Position numbers and translations under genes: made by a program. A stretch of DNA of 64,000 bases from assembly GCA_022432975.1 (NCBI GenBank), contig CM039516.1, forward strand, positions 27,127,571 through 27,191,570, written 5' to 3'. This DNA comes from Begonia masoniana. Its lineage: Eukaryota; Streptophyta; Magnoliopsida; Cucurbitales; Begoniaceae. The notes under the pieces were generated by a model. That model was not told the DNA's origin, did no database searches, and was given only the letters and a program-made list of their open reading frames with translations. Positions 19,503-30,301 of the stretch are shown one piece after another (within the stretch, counting starts at the first letter, position 1; the number at the start of each line of letters is the position of its first letter).

Positions 19503-22093
19503 TGTGACGACCCTAATACTGTACCCGATTTTCCGTACTATACATTTTTATTTTTTATTTTTTATTTTTTATCTTTATATCCTAAATAGATCTCGTACGT
19601 GTGAGCGGAATTAAAACTTTTTAAATCGGGATCGAAGTCTAAGTTTATAAACCATTAAGAAAACTTTAAAACAATTTAAATAAAACTTAAAACAATTATT
19701 TAAAACCATTAAAAACCATTAAAAACGATCGGCCAGTGAAACAAGACAAAAATTGGGGCAGAAGGGACCTTTGTCCCAAAAATGTGAGGGGCGATCGATC
19801 GCCCAAAACCGGCGATCGATCGCCCCATGGCGATCACACACTGGCGATCGCTCGCTAGTTGGATCGCCCCTGGGCGATCATCTTATGCCCAGCGATCGCC
19901 ATTGCCTGGCGATCGCTCGGCATGCGCTTTGGAATTTCTTCTAGAGCGCAACCAAGAGGGGCGATCGATCGCCCCTTGCAGGCAATCGGTCGCCAATCCC
20001 TCTGCCTCCCCCATTTACTTCTTCTTCCTTCTTCTTTCTTTCTCTTTCCCTGCTTCTCTATACGCCTAACACCCCTTCACCATTTCATCAACACAAACAT
20101 CAAATATAGTTTCAAACATACTCACTCAAAATCTCATCCATTCCTCACTTCCTCAATCACCCAAAATAACAACGTAAAACTCAATTAAAAACATAACCTA
20201 ATTTCATAAAAACAAACTCCGTGGTTCGGTTTAAAAACTACAAACATTTAACTAATACCAAACATTTACAAAATATATTTTTAAAACGTTTTAAAAACGC
20301 AAAACGTAACCTATCCAACTATCAGAACCAAACACCCTAAAATGTTTCTATACAACCATCAGCTCGACAATTCCCAAAAATCCTCAAAACACCTAACCAT
20401 GAGTCCCACGGGTCAAAATGCGCCTCAACTGCGCCAGCACACTCCCGCAATCATCCTCCGTCAACTGCATCACTCCTCAGGTGGAGGGATCTTGTCCTCA
20501 CCTATGTCGAAGTCACCTACATCATACAGACACACTATGAGATAAAAATCTCAGTAAGCTCTACGTAAATGCAATGCGTGCTGTGCATATGAGTTCGTAA
20601 ATCATGCATCATCTTTATTATCTTTACTCTGGTTGTCACCGAGATCATAACCCCATAACCAGAGAGGGCACATCGAGCGGTCGGACTACCCTTTCCAGCT
20701 AGAGGAGGGGGGTACACGCTTACAACACGTACAGCCGTGCCTGAGCCTCATCTCCTATGACCTATAATTGTATGAGTACATATTAAATGCAGTATTGTGA
20801 CAGACTCCTTCTTGCCTACACAATAGATCAATAGCCCCTCTCCAGGCCGCATCGCCATTTTCTTTAAAACATTGTGCGAAAATTCATTTTCTATGCATAA
20901 TTTAAAACCGTGATGCATGAACAGTTACGTACTTAAAGTAAACAAACAACATACATACCATCAAGACAATAAAAGCTATTAAAAGAATATCCTATCTAAC
21001 TACCCAACCAAAACAATTTAAACTAAAAGCGTCACCAAAATTCCTCAAGACGACCTCGACGTATGATGTAGGCCAATCGGCCAGAGAAGATCATGAGAAC
21101 TTACCTCGTGCGCGTTGAACTTCAAGCTCCGTTCACGAGCGTTATTTACCTAAGCAATTTCACCAAATTGTCGTTAAAACGAGCTTAAACAATTAAATGC
21201 TCAAACTAGCAAAATCCTCAACTAAGGAATTTCTCCTAGAGCTATAACTCAACTAATCAAAACGTTTCAACAACCAATTCGCGCTCGATACCACGAAATA
21301 TTCGTTTACGAGTTTTCCCCCAAAACCCCTAAATTTTCAAATTTTAATATTTCTCACCAAATCAATTTTACTTCGTCCAATAACATTCAATACGTCATTT
21401 ATATCCATAGACTCGATAAACCTATCAATCTCGAACCATAAATTGCGTTTTTTAACGAAACCCTAAACGAACCCTAATCGTTTAAACTTTGTAAAAACTG
21501 AAATAAACTTTCCTAAAATCTTAGAATCGTACCTAGGGTTGTGAGAGGAGGAAGAAACGTGAAAGATCGAGACGATCAGAGAGCTCGATCATCGGAAATG
21601 GAGGAATCACCGTGAGTCGCCGAAGGAGGGAGAAGTCGCAGGGAGAGAGAGGGAGATTGCGTGGAGAAGAAGAAGAAGAAGAAGAATTATAGTTTTTAAT
21701 AAAATTTTTACTTGGTAAATTACCATTTTGCCCTTCCTTTGATTTTCTATTAGTTTCGTCTTTTGTTTCGTTAATCAACTAACGATTCGATCTCTTCAAA
21801 TTCTCTTATATCACCATTAAGTCCAACTCATTACTAGGGTTCTATTAAAACTGTCCGTTTGAAATTTGGAGCTCGTTTACTATTTTTACCAAAGTATCCT
21901 TTATATTACGATAAACGTAAATTTCGTAAAACTAGCGTTACGACTCCTAAAATTTCCAAAATTATCTTAAAATTCATATCAATTATTAGGATCGTAATAA
22001 TATTTTCTGTTTGCGAAACGGACCTGATTTGACATATTTACAAAAATACCATCATATATTAAAATATTAATTTCCGTACCATTGGGTATTACA
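19503..22093 (-). mobile_element. Solo LTR, family D (2591 bp)
   Basis: It begins tgtgacgaccctaatactg and ends attgggtattaca, with TSD CATAC at 19498-19502 and 22094-22098. Minus orientation. It is the best full-length reference for the broken LTR at 6583/16171. In the element sense it has the leader exon near 21640-21530, a mini-exon ending cacgag/gtaagt near 21105, a hairpin at 19924-19949 and a GGCGATCGATCGCC array (19790-19985). Confidence 0.92.
19790..19990. repeat. GGCGATCGATCGCC palindromic array
   Basis: Several units such as gggcgatcgatcgcccc and ggcgatcgctcgc sit around the 19924-19949 hairpin, at the same LTR position as the arrays at 2060, 8990 and 15735. Apparent ORFs over it are by-products. 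Confidence 0.8.
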
Positions 22094-23621
22094 CATACAA
22101 ATCAGCAAGCTGATCCATCGAGTAGGTCATCCTCATTGGCAGAAAATGGGCAGATTTAGTTAATCGATCAACTATCACCCAGATTGCATCATGTCCCTTT
22201 GCTGTTCTAGGCAATCCCATAACAAAGTCCATCGTTATTTGTTCTCATTTTCATTCAGGAACTGGTAAAGGTTGTAACGTTCCTGAGGGTCTCTGATGCT
22301 CAGCTTTAATCCGTTGACAACACCAACATGATCCTACATGCTCTGCCACACTCATTTTCATACTTGGCCACCAATAATGCTGTTTAAGATCCTTGTACAT
22401 CTTTGTACTCCAAGGGTGAACAGAGAATCTAGAAGAATGTGCTTCAGAAAGAATTTCATCTCGAAGTTCTTTTATGGCAGGAACAAACCATCTATTTCTA
22501 AACTTAAGGATTCCATCAGCAGAATAGTTAAAATCTAATTTGTCCGTAGAATCCATGCTTAACTTGTACTTGTTGCACTCTATATCATTTATCTGGGCTT
22601 CCTTTATTCTTTCAAGAATGGTAGGTCTTAAGGATATTGGAGTAAGCATGGCTGACACACTATGCACTACTTCTAGATTAAACCTTTGGAATTCAGACTC
22701 TAAGGCTAATGGTACATCAAGAATCAAGGCTGAGGCTGAAGTTGTCACTCTACTCAAGGCATCTGCCACAACATTTGCTTTGCCGGGATGATATTTAATC
22801 TCAAAATCATAATCTTTTACAAATTCCAACCAACGACGTTGCCTCATATTTAATTCCTTTTGTGTGAAGATATATTTCAGACTTTTATAGTCCGAGAATA
22901 TATCACAAGTTTGTCCGTACAGGTAGTGCCTCCAAATCTTAAGTGCGAATACTACTGCAGCTAATTTCAAGTCATGATTAGGGTAATTCTTCTCCTGTGT
23001 TTTCAACTGCCTAGAGGCATAAGCTATTACCTTCCCCTCTTGCATCAAGACACAGCCAAGTTCAATCTTGGATGCATCACAGTAAATGCTGAATTTACCA
23101 TCATCAACAGGAAGGGTCAAAATTGGGGCATTGGTCAGTTTCTGTTTCAAGGTCTGAAAACTATGCTCACATTCGTCAGTCCATATATACTTCACATTTT
23201 TCCTTGTTAACTTAGTAAGGGGTGTAGCAATCTTCAAAAATCCCTCAATGAACTTTCTATAATATCCTGCTAGTCCAAGAAAACTCATGATATCTGTAGC
23301 ATTCCTCGGCTGGGGCCATTCCTTAACTGCTTGAACCTTAGCTGGATCGACAGATATTCCATCACCAGAGATCACATGACCAAGGAAGTGAACTCTGTCC
23401 AGACAAAACTCAAATTTGAAAAACTTGGCACAGAGTTGGTGCTGCCTTAGCACCCCTAATACTAAGTTCAAATGTTCTGCATGTTCTTCACTAGAACGTG
23501 AATAGATTAAAATATCATCTATAAACACAATAACAAACTTGTCTAAATACTCGTGAAACACTCTATGCATAAGATCCATGAAGGTTGCCGGTGCATTTGT
23601 CAATCCAAAGGACATAACCAA
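22094..23621 (-). pseudogene. GYP-1 pol: RT C-terminus, RNase H, integrase N-terminus
   Basis: Minus strand. The frame 23621-22251 gives [20 protein letters not shown], the RT catalytic motif [11 protein letters not shown], RNase H (YCDASK, then FSDYKSLK) and the integrase zinc-binding segment (HSSRFSVHP ... CWCCQ). In RNase H the catalytic Glu of the usual HDLELAAV motif is Lys (HDLKLAAV). The frame stops at 22251-22253 (TGA) and 22245-22247 (TGA) where GYP-2 has the two Trp codons of PEWKWEQI. Homology continues to 22094 (MDFVMGLPRTAKGHD, RLTKSAHFLP). Confidence 0.92.
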
Positions 23622-24301
23622 AAACTCATAATGTCCATACCTTGTGCGAAAGGTAATCTTTGGAATATCTTTGGTTTTGACTTTAGTTGGTAGTAACCTG
23701 ACCTTAAATCAATCTTAGAGAAAACTCGTGCACCACGGAGTTGGTCAAATAGGTTATCAATCCTCGGTAATGGATACTTGTTCTTGACAGTTAACTTATT
23801 CAATTCCCTATAATCAATGCACATACGCATCGATCCATCTTTCTTTTTGACAAAAAGAACAGGTGCACCCCACGGTGAAAAGCTAGGGCGTATGAACCCT
23901 TTCTCCAACAGATCCTCTAACCGCTTCTTTAATTCTTCAAGTTCTGTTGGTGCTAATCTATATGGATTTTTAGACACAGGCTTAGCGCAGGGATAAACAT
24001 CTACAACGATTTCAATTTCCCTATCTGGCGGCAAACCAGGAAGGTCATCTAAGAATACTTCTGGGAAATCTTGGACAACTAAGACATTCTGAGGACTTGT
24101 TTTTCCTACAAGTTGTGTGTCTAAAACGCTAGCTAAGAGGCACAGGTACTCTCCATATGGGAAAGGTCTAGCATTAATAGAAGTCATCACGGATATTTCC
24201 TTACTCTTCCTTGAAGCTTGAAAGGTATGTCTCAAACTACCAGGGGGTTGGAAACTAACTATTCCTGTCATACAATCAATTGTGGCGTGGTGCTTAAACA
24301 A
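23600..24301 (-). pseudogene. GYP-1 pol: protease end to RT N-terminus
   Basis: Minus strand. It begins after a Trp-to-TAG change at 24302-24304 (normal [14 protein letters not shown]). It shows [79 protein letters not shown] and [13 protein letters not shown] frameshift near 23640 separates it from the next frame, where the QLK...IP...[10 protein letters not shown] segment should be continuous. Confidence 0.9.
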
Positions 24302-25669
24302 CTAGTCCATTCCTAGAATTACATCAAATCCCGTTATACCCATAATAATGAGATTAGCAGGTAGATTTACGTTCCTTACTAACACATCACTGTCAAGTAT
24401 CACTTGGTTAGAGTGCATGCGTTCACTAGAGGGTAATGCAACATTAAACACATGCATGGAAAGGGTAAACTGTACATCTAATTTAACAGCAAAAGCAGAT
24501 GCTATAAATGAATGAGTTGCGCCAGAATCTAATAAGGTAAAAGCAGGCACTGAGTTAATCAATATAGTACCTGACACAATAGTGGGCTGTTCCCCACCCA
24601 ACTCCATCATGGAGAATATCCTCGGTTTAACCATAGCAGGGCCACTCTTAGGAGCTGGGCAGTCTCTGCTAATATGGCTGACCTTGTGACAATTGTAGCA
24701 TCTGGTGATTCTAGGCTTCGGGCATTCTTTGATCGTGTGTCCAACCTCCTCACAGTTGAAACACTTTCCAAAGCCCAATCTGCACTCGCCCGGGTGGTAC
24801 TTCAAGCACTTAGGACACCGGGAGAATTTCCTGACATTCTGTACCTTCCCTTCTGTTCCTTGGCTACCCTGGCCTTCACTAGGCCTCTTCATTCCCCTTT
24901 GATGGTGTGGCTGGACCAACTTTTGTGGGACCTCTTTTGGTCTAGCACACTTCCTTTCAGCTTCTTCCACTTCCAGAGCAGTAGACACAACTTCACTGAA
25001 TGACAAGCCTTTAATACCACAAAATTTAACTCCTCGGTAAATTTTCGGCTTCAGCCCTTGCACAAATTTAAACACCTTATCCTCGTCCCTGTGAGCAAAA
25101 TGTCCAGTAAACCTGGACAGGGACTTGAACTGCCTACTGTACTCGGCCACAGACCCTGTCTGCTTCAAGTTCAGAAATTCTAACTTCTTTGCAGTTTGGA
25201 CAGTACTGTTGAAATACTTCTCGTAGAAAATGTCCTTGAATTGTGACCAAGGCATCGCCAAAACATCACTGGTGGTCTCTATTGTTTCCCACCAGAGTTG
25301 AGCATCACCAGCCAAATGAAACGTTACCAACGTGACATTGTCTCCTTCTCCAATGTTGGCGCACCTAAACATGCTCTCAATCTTTCTAAGCCACTCTTCA
25401 GCAATAACCGGATTAGATGCCTGTCCATCAAACGTAGGTGGTCGTAGCCTCCTGAATCTATCTCCAAAATGTTCATTGCTAGAACTCGAGTTGGCACTTC
25501 CTTGTACCTCTCGGTTCAACAGCACTCCTAATTGATCAGACTGCTGACGCACTAGGTCTTTTTGCTGACGCACCAATTCTGTCAGCTGCCTAATCACACT
25601 AGGATCTTCTTCAGTTTTCAAGTTGGGCATCTCTCTTGGTACTCTTGGTCTTCCTGGTCGTCTAGCCAT
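24302..25669 (-). pseudogene. GYP-1 gag and protease (455-codon open segment)
   Basis: ATG at 25669 (MARRPGRPRVPREM) fits the usual short basic Gag N-terminus. The gag domain spans about residues 75-265 (AEEWLRKIESMF, FHLAGDAQLWWE, AEYSRQFKSLSRF). Two CCHC knuckles follow: CFNCEEVGHTIKEC (about 302-315) and CYNCHKVSHISRDC (about 323-336). Protease starts at QPTIVSGTILI with the active-site LLDSGATHSF at about residue 380. The segment ends at the TAG replacing Trp in GMDW. GYP-3 and the TR-GAG element show only one full knuckle. Confidence 0.92.
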
Positions 25670-25823
25670 TTTCTATACTCCTGTTCAAGGTTAACTACTC
25701 TCATAAACATCTAATAACTAAGGTTAACATGAACACTTACAGTTGTTGGAGTACTTCCATGCGACGATCGGCACTGATGAGTAATCTTTTGAACGGTTTA
25801 ACTGAATGTCTCTGACACCATAC
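25670..25823 (-). promoter_or_regulatory. GYP-1 leader and degenerate primer binding site
   Basis: Between the gag ATG and the 5' LTR. On the minus strand the site next to the LTR reads tatggtgtcagagacatt (about 25804-25821), a tRNA-Met type PBS with one or two changes from tggtatcagagc. The rest is untranslated leader. Confidence 0.75.
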
Positions 25824-27836
25824 TGTAACGCCCCGGGTTTTCTAAACTCAGTTCGTTACTCACAAACCCGAACATAACTAGGAAATTTTGGACAAAATTT
25901 AAAACTTTGCTCGAAAGTCAAATTTGAACGTTTGCTAAAAACACAAAAAAACTTGCAGCGGAAAACCTTTGAGCAAAGCAAAGTTAAGCAAAACTATAAG
26001 ACAGTGTTCGAATAATCAGTTAAAAATATTAAGAAAATAATTCTGCCTGAAGAGATGAAGGCTCACGCGTGAAATACTTAAAGTTCATAAAAGTCAAACA
26101 CATCATCCACTGAACAAAGTCAACGAAAAGGGCAGAAACAAACCGAAGGTTTCCACCGATGACGTCAGCCGGATGAATTGTTCACCCAACCTCTGCCGAT
26201 CACAAAACGACAAGTTTTGCTACTCGCATCTACCGATGATATCAGCCGGACGATTCGTTCATCCAGCCTTTGCCGATCACAAGACGACAAATCTTTTACT
26301 CACGTCTTCCGAAAGAACAAACTACGTATACCGATCACAAAACGACAAAACTTCAACTACATCATCCGATGGCTTTCACTGAAGACATCATCCGGTGACT
26401 TTTACTGAAGACATCATCCGGTGACGTCAGTCGGATGATTTACCCATCTACGTCTACCCTGTAGACAACGTCTTCTGACAGACAACAGAAACAACAACTC
26501 AGCATAACAGTAAATTTCACTCTAAACACAGAGAAACTCCGACAACCAAGGAACCTGAGCTTTTTACAAAAATCATTCAAAAGTACTTAAATCCGTGTAT
26601 TACTCCAAAATTTGGTAAAGGCCACTTTAAAAGAACTAACAGAGTATCATTATTAGAAAAAGACTCAGATTGTATCATGGTTCACTAAACCTTTTCATCT
26701 ACTGACACCAGTTAAATCGCCTCATCAGAATCACCAATCCTTGGCATTGAAGTGCTCCCCACCAGCCTAATCCTCAACATGTTTAGAGAACACACCTTCT
26801 ATTGCTTTTTCACCTACATCACAAAACTCATCTATTAGCCTAATGCTAAGTAAATAAAGCAATAATGAAATGGAATGCTGAAACATAAATTACTAAACAT
26901 GCAGTTTCTACTTTCTCATCTCAGTTGCATATGCATTCGTTTCTGATCTGATCCCCCTGTGAAATTGAGAGTTGGATCACTTCTCCCAAAGTCATACATC
27001 CTCTCTCTTGATTAAGGGGCGGATTAGTTCCCTTAACAACTATTCAGATCCCCTTGTTAAATTGGGGTTTGGATCACTTTCCCCAAAGTCATACATCCTC
27101 TCTCTTGGTTAAGGGGCGGATTAGTTCCCTTAACAACTGTTACAGTCTGTTCATTCCTTACCATGCCATTTCATGTAAATTCATTTTCGCATAATTTTCA
27201 AAATGTGATGCATGACATACAAACACATTCAAGCATGCACAATCCTACTGTTTTGTGATGTAGGCCTGAAGGCACAAACATACTCTACTTACCTGGTCTC
27301 CGGAAAATTGCTCGGCTGTAAGTTGCCTTAGAAGCTCACACACCTAGAGTTACAACAGAGCATCAATCAAACTCTCACTAAGCTCCACCAGAAATCAACC
27401 AGAAATTTAAGGAAACTAGTTTGAAACCCTGCTACTCGTGCATTCCAATTTATCACCAATAACCCGAACCTACATTCCCTCGCAGCATCTTAGAAATCCC
27501 CACATTGCACTTCCTCGGTCATCTAACTACTAAGACATAAGAAAATGAGGAAAACGTACCTAGGTTGAAGGAAAATCGGGCGAGGGAATCACCTAGAGGG
27601 TTCTGCTACAGAGTTGAAGGCTGAAAGAGAAATGGTAAGCTGGATAGTGGCGGCTTTAGTGTATTAATCACAAAGCCTCTTTCCTTAAATAGGTTATCCA
27701 TTATAGCTCTCAATTTACCACTATGCCCTTACTTAGTCACTCATTAACCTAATTAATATTTCCCTCAATTTTCTCCACAACATGCTTACTATTAAATAAC
27801 GGAATAGAAATTAGTTTAATATAACCGGGTGTTACA
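25824..27836 (-). mobile_element. GYP-1 5' LTR (family A, 2013 bp)
   Basis: It begins tgtaacgccccggg and ends ccgggtgttaca, then TSD TAATT (27837-27841). In the element sense: TATA-like tatttaagg (27692-27682), CT-rich exon, donor GTACGT (27559), acceptor CTCTAG (27344), 51-nt mini-exon (27343-27293) with GTAAGT, and GATGTAG acceptor (26814). The TGACGTCA array is near 26160-26440. Apparent ORFs at 26173-26408 are array by-products. Confidence 0.92.
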
Positions 27837-27841
27837 TAATT

Positions 27842-28450
27842 TTACAGGGGAATCAGATCAGAAATGAACGTATATGCAACTGATATGTGAAAGTAGAAAC
27901 TGCATGTCTAGTACTTATGTTTCAGCATTTTATTTCATTAATGCTTTACTTACTTAGCATTAGGCTAATAGATGAGTTTTGTGATGTAGGTGATGAGACT
28001 GCAATAGGTGAGTTCCCTGAGTGCACTGATGAATAGATGAAGTTGAAGGAGCACATCTATGCCACGGTTGGGTGCTCTGATGAGACATTTTAGCTACTGT
28101 CTGTATGTGAAGTCTCAGTGATTAAGTGTTTCTGTTGAATTATGCTGAGGATTTTGATGGTGGTAGTAGTATTGACGTGTTTTAACACTTTTTGGATTTT
28201 CTACTCTGACTATGGAAATATGATTTTGGTTTTGGCTGTGGTCACTATTCTTGATTTTTGAGTAAACTTGTGTTGTTTTAAATGATCACAGTAAAGTTTT
28301 CAAGTTCCTTTAGTAGTCGGAGTTATTCTTGTTTAGGATATAAATGGTTGAGTATTTTGTCTATCAGTGGATGTTACCCACTGGTGGATGTTGAGTAGAA
28401 GATTTGTCGTTTTGTGACCAGTGGATGTTGAGTAGAAGATTTTTCATTTT
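27842..28450 (+). mobile_element. Family-A LTR, second piece
   Basis: It continues exactly from 3300: ...caactcctaatt then ttacaggggaatcagatcag, matching the reverse complement of 4425-4470. It carries the gatgtaggtga acceptor region near 27983 and 'gtggatgttgagtagaag' repeats near 28388-28440. It ends at the COP-2 insertion and resumes at 38598. Confidence 0.88.
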
Positions 28451-29872
28451 TGTAGGATCGTATTTGTCTAAGAGAGGGGGTGAATTAGACTTTTTAAATT
28501 TAATTTGTTAATCTAATCAATTTCTCTCTTAAGTTAAACTGATAAGAAAACAGCAAATAAACAAACAATAAAAGTGAGAGAGAGAGAAATTGACACCACA
28601 GTTTTTAACGTGGTTCGGCTAAGCTTGCCTACGTCCACGCTTCAAGGCTCCCCCTTGAAGATTCTTTCCTTCTCCTCATGAGAAAACCAGATCAAATTTC
28701 CAGGGCGTCGATCTACTACCTTTACACTTTGATTGAACTTCACGGGCGTCAATCACAGCTTTTACACTTTGATTGAACTTCACGGGCGTCAATCACAACC
28801 TTTACACTTTTACAGTATGAACACAGTAAGCACACGGATAGAATCTCTCAACAGATAAAACTCAAGTTAAAGTATAGAAAGATGTAGAAAATTGCAGAGT
28901 ATATCTCAGTGTTCTGCTTGTTAGGGCTCAAAGATAATTTTTGCAAAAGGTTCTTCTTCCGAGCTCTTTCTTCTCTTTTTATACTCTGTCTCTTATCGGC
29001 TCTGAATCTTGAAATGCTCCATATCCGAATGTAGACATTATATGACCGTTGGAGAAGCATTCGTACATAACTCGCTAGCCATTGCATTATGGAATAACTT
29101 TCTCTCGCAGCCATTAATTGCAGAGTTAAAGCTTTGGACGACTGTCACTGTCGCTCTCGGTCTTTTAAACTTTGGCGCTAAGACTTTGGACGTTTGCGCC
29201 ATTCCATTAACGTGGACAACTGTGTCTGATTCGTGAGTGTGGACGACATTGTCTTTCATTGTCGTGGACGAGTGCGTTTGTCGTTGTCGTGGACGACTGC
29301 ATTCCCTTTGAGCATGGATGATAACCTTTCCTTTGATCGTGGACACAACGTCTTCTCTTGAACGTGGACGATAAGCTTTCCTTCGAGCGTGGACAATAAG
29401 ATTTGACTTGATGATTGACTAATGAAGCTGACTTAAAGTCACCTGACATTCACGTGGCAATATGGACGACTGATTTCTTCTATACTCTTCTGTCTCAGCC
29501 GTGGACGATTGAATCTAACTTAAAACACCACCTAACTTTCACGTGGACTTTGGACAATTGATTTCTTTTATACTATTATATCTCAGCCATGGACGATTGA
29601 ATCTAACACCACTTGACTTTCACGTGATACTTTAACATCCGCGTGGACAATTGCGAAAGGCTTGACTGTGGATTATTGATTTCAGACTAAAAACACTTAA
29701 CCGCAAAAACGCCAGAAACACAAAATACCTTTTTTAAAAGGGCATTTCCAGATAAATGTACTTATCGAATTAATTACAAGTTCACTTCACCAAATTCAGG
29801 TTAATCATAATCATCCAGATTAAAACTTAATCATCAACAATATAGTTACTTAAAAACACATTTAAGCTAACA
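28451..29872 (-). mobile_element. COP-2 3' LTR
   Basis: It begins tgtaggatcgtatttgtc and ends atttaagctaaca. It contains many irregularly spaced cgtggacgac/cgtggacaa motifs (29205-29660). ORFs over these motifs are by-products. Confidence 0.9.
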
Positions 29873-30301
29873 ATCTCCCCATTTTTGATGATGACAAATA
29901 AAAATTATGATTAACTAGTTTTTCACCCGTACTACTATCAGAATGATAAATAACTTCTTTAACTCCCCCATACTCTATGGATGCAAGCAAAATAAATCAA
30001 TCTACTCCCCCAAAATTCTATAACTCCCCCACAGCATGTGCATGCAATCCAATTTAATATTGTGCATGCAATCCAATTTCTCCCACAGCATGTGCATGCA
30101 ATCCAATTTAATATTCAGCTGTTACACTTTCTCCCCCTTTGACATTATTAAAAAAAAACAGTAGAGAACAATCAACTACCAAACATTTGTATAGTAATGA
30201 GGAGGAGAATCAGAGTATTAAACAAAAACTTGTGTAACTATGAAAACTGAAAAAATTGTTCACAAAAAAATGGCCTAGTTAAAATTGTTCACACAAAAAA
30301 A
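29873..30301 (-). promoter_or_regulatory. COP-2 polypurine tract and 3' untranslated region
   Basis: Minus strand, next to the LTR: catcatcaaaaatggggagat (about 29873-29893), a typical plant copia PPT context. No coding sequence. A triplicated agcatgtgcatgcaatccaa motif lies near 30030-30115. Confidence 0.8.

Larger units (their letters stand above)
3301..27836 (-). mobile_element. GYP-1: complete Ty3/gypsy chromovirus with four nested insertions
   Basis: A full-length LTR retrotransposon on the minus strand, bounded by TSD TAATT. It has LTRs of about 2.01 kb (3301-5312 and 25824-27836), a PBS-like site beside the right LTR and a polypurine tract beside the left LTR. Removing the four insertions (5414-6238, 6583-16171, 16640-19455, 19503-22093) and their duplicated target bases leaves about 8.7 kb, of which about 4.67 kb is internal. 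That is the normal size for a Tekay/Del-type chromovirus. Domain order on the minus strand is gag, two zinc knuckles, protease, RT, RNase H, integrase, chromodomain-like tail. A frameshift and several premature stops make it inactive. Sequence outside the insertions is co-linear with GYP-2. Confidence 0.93.
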
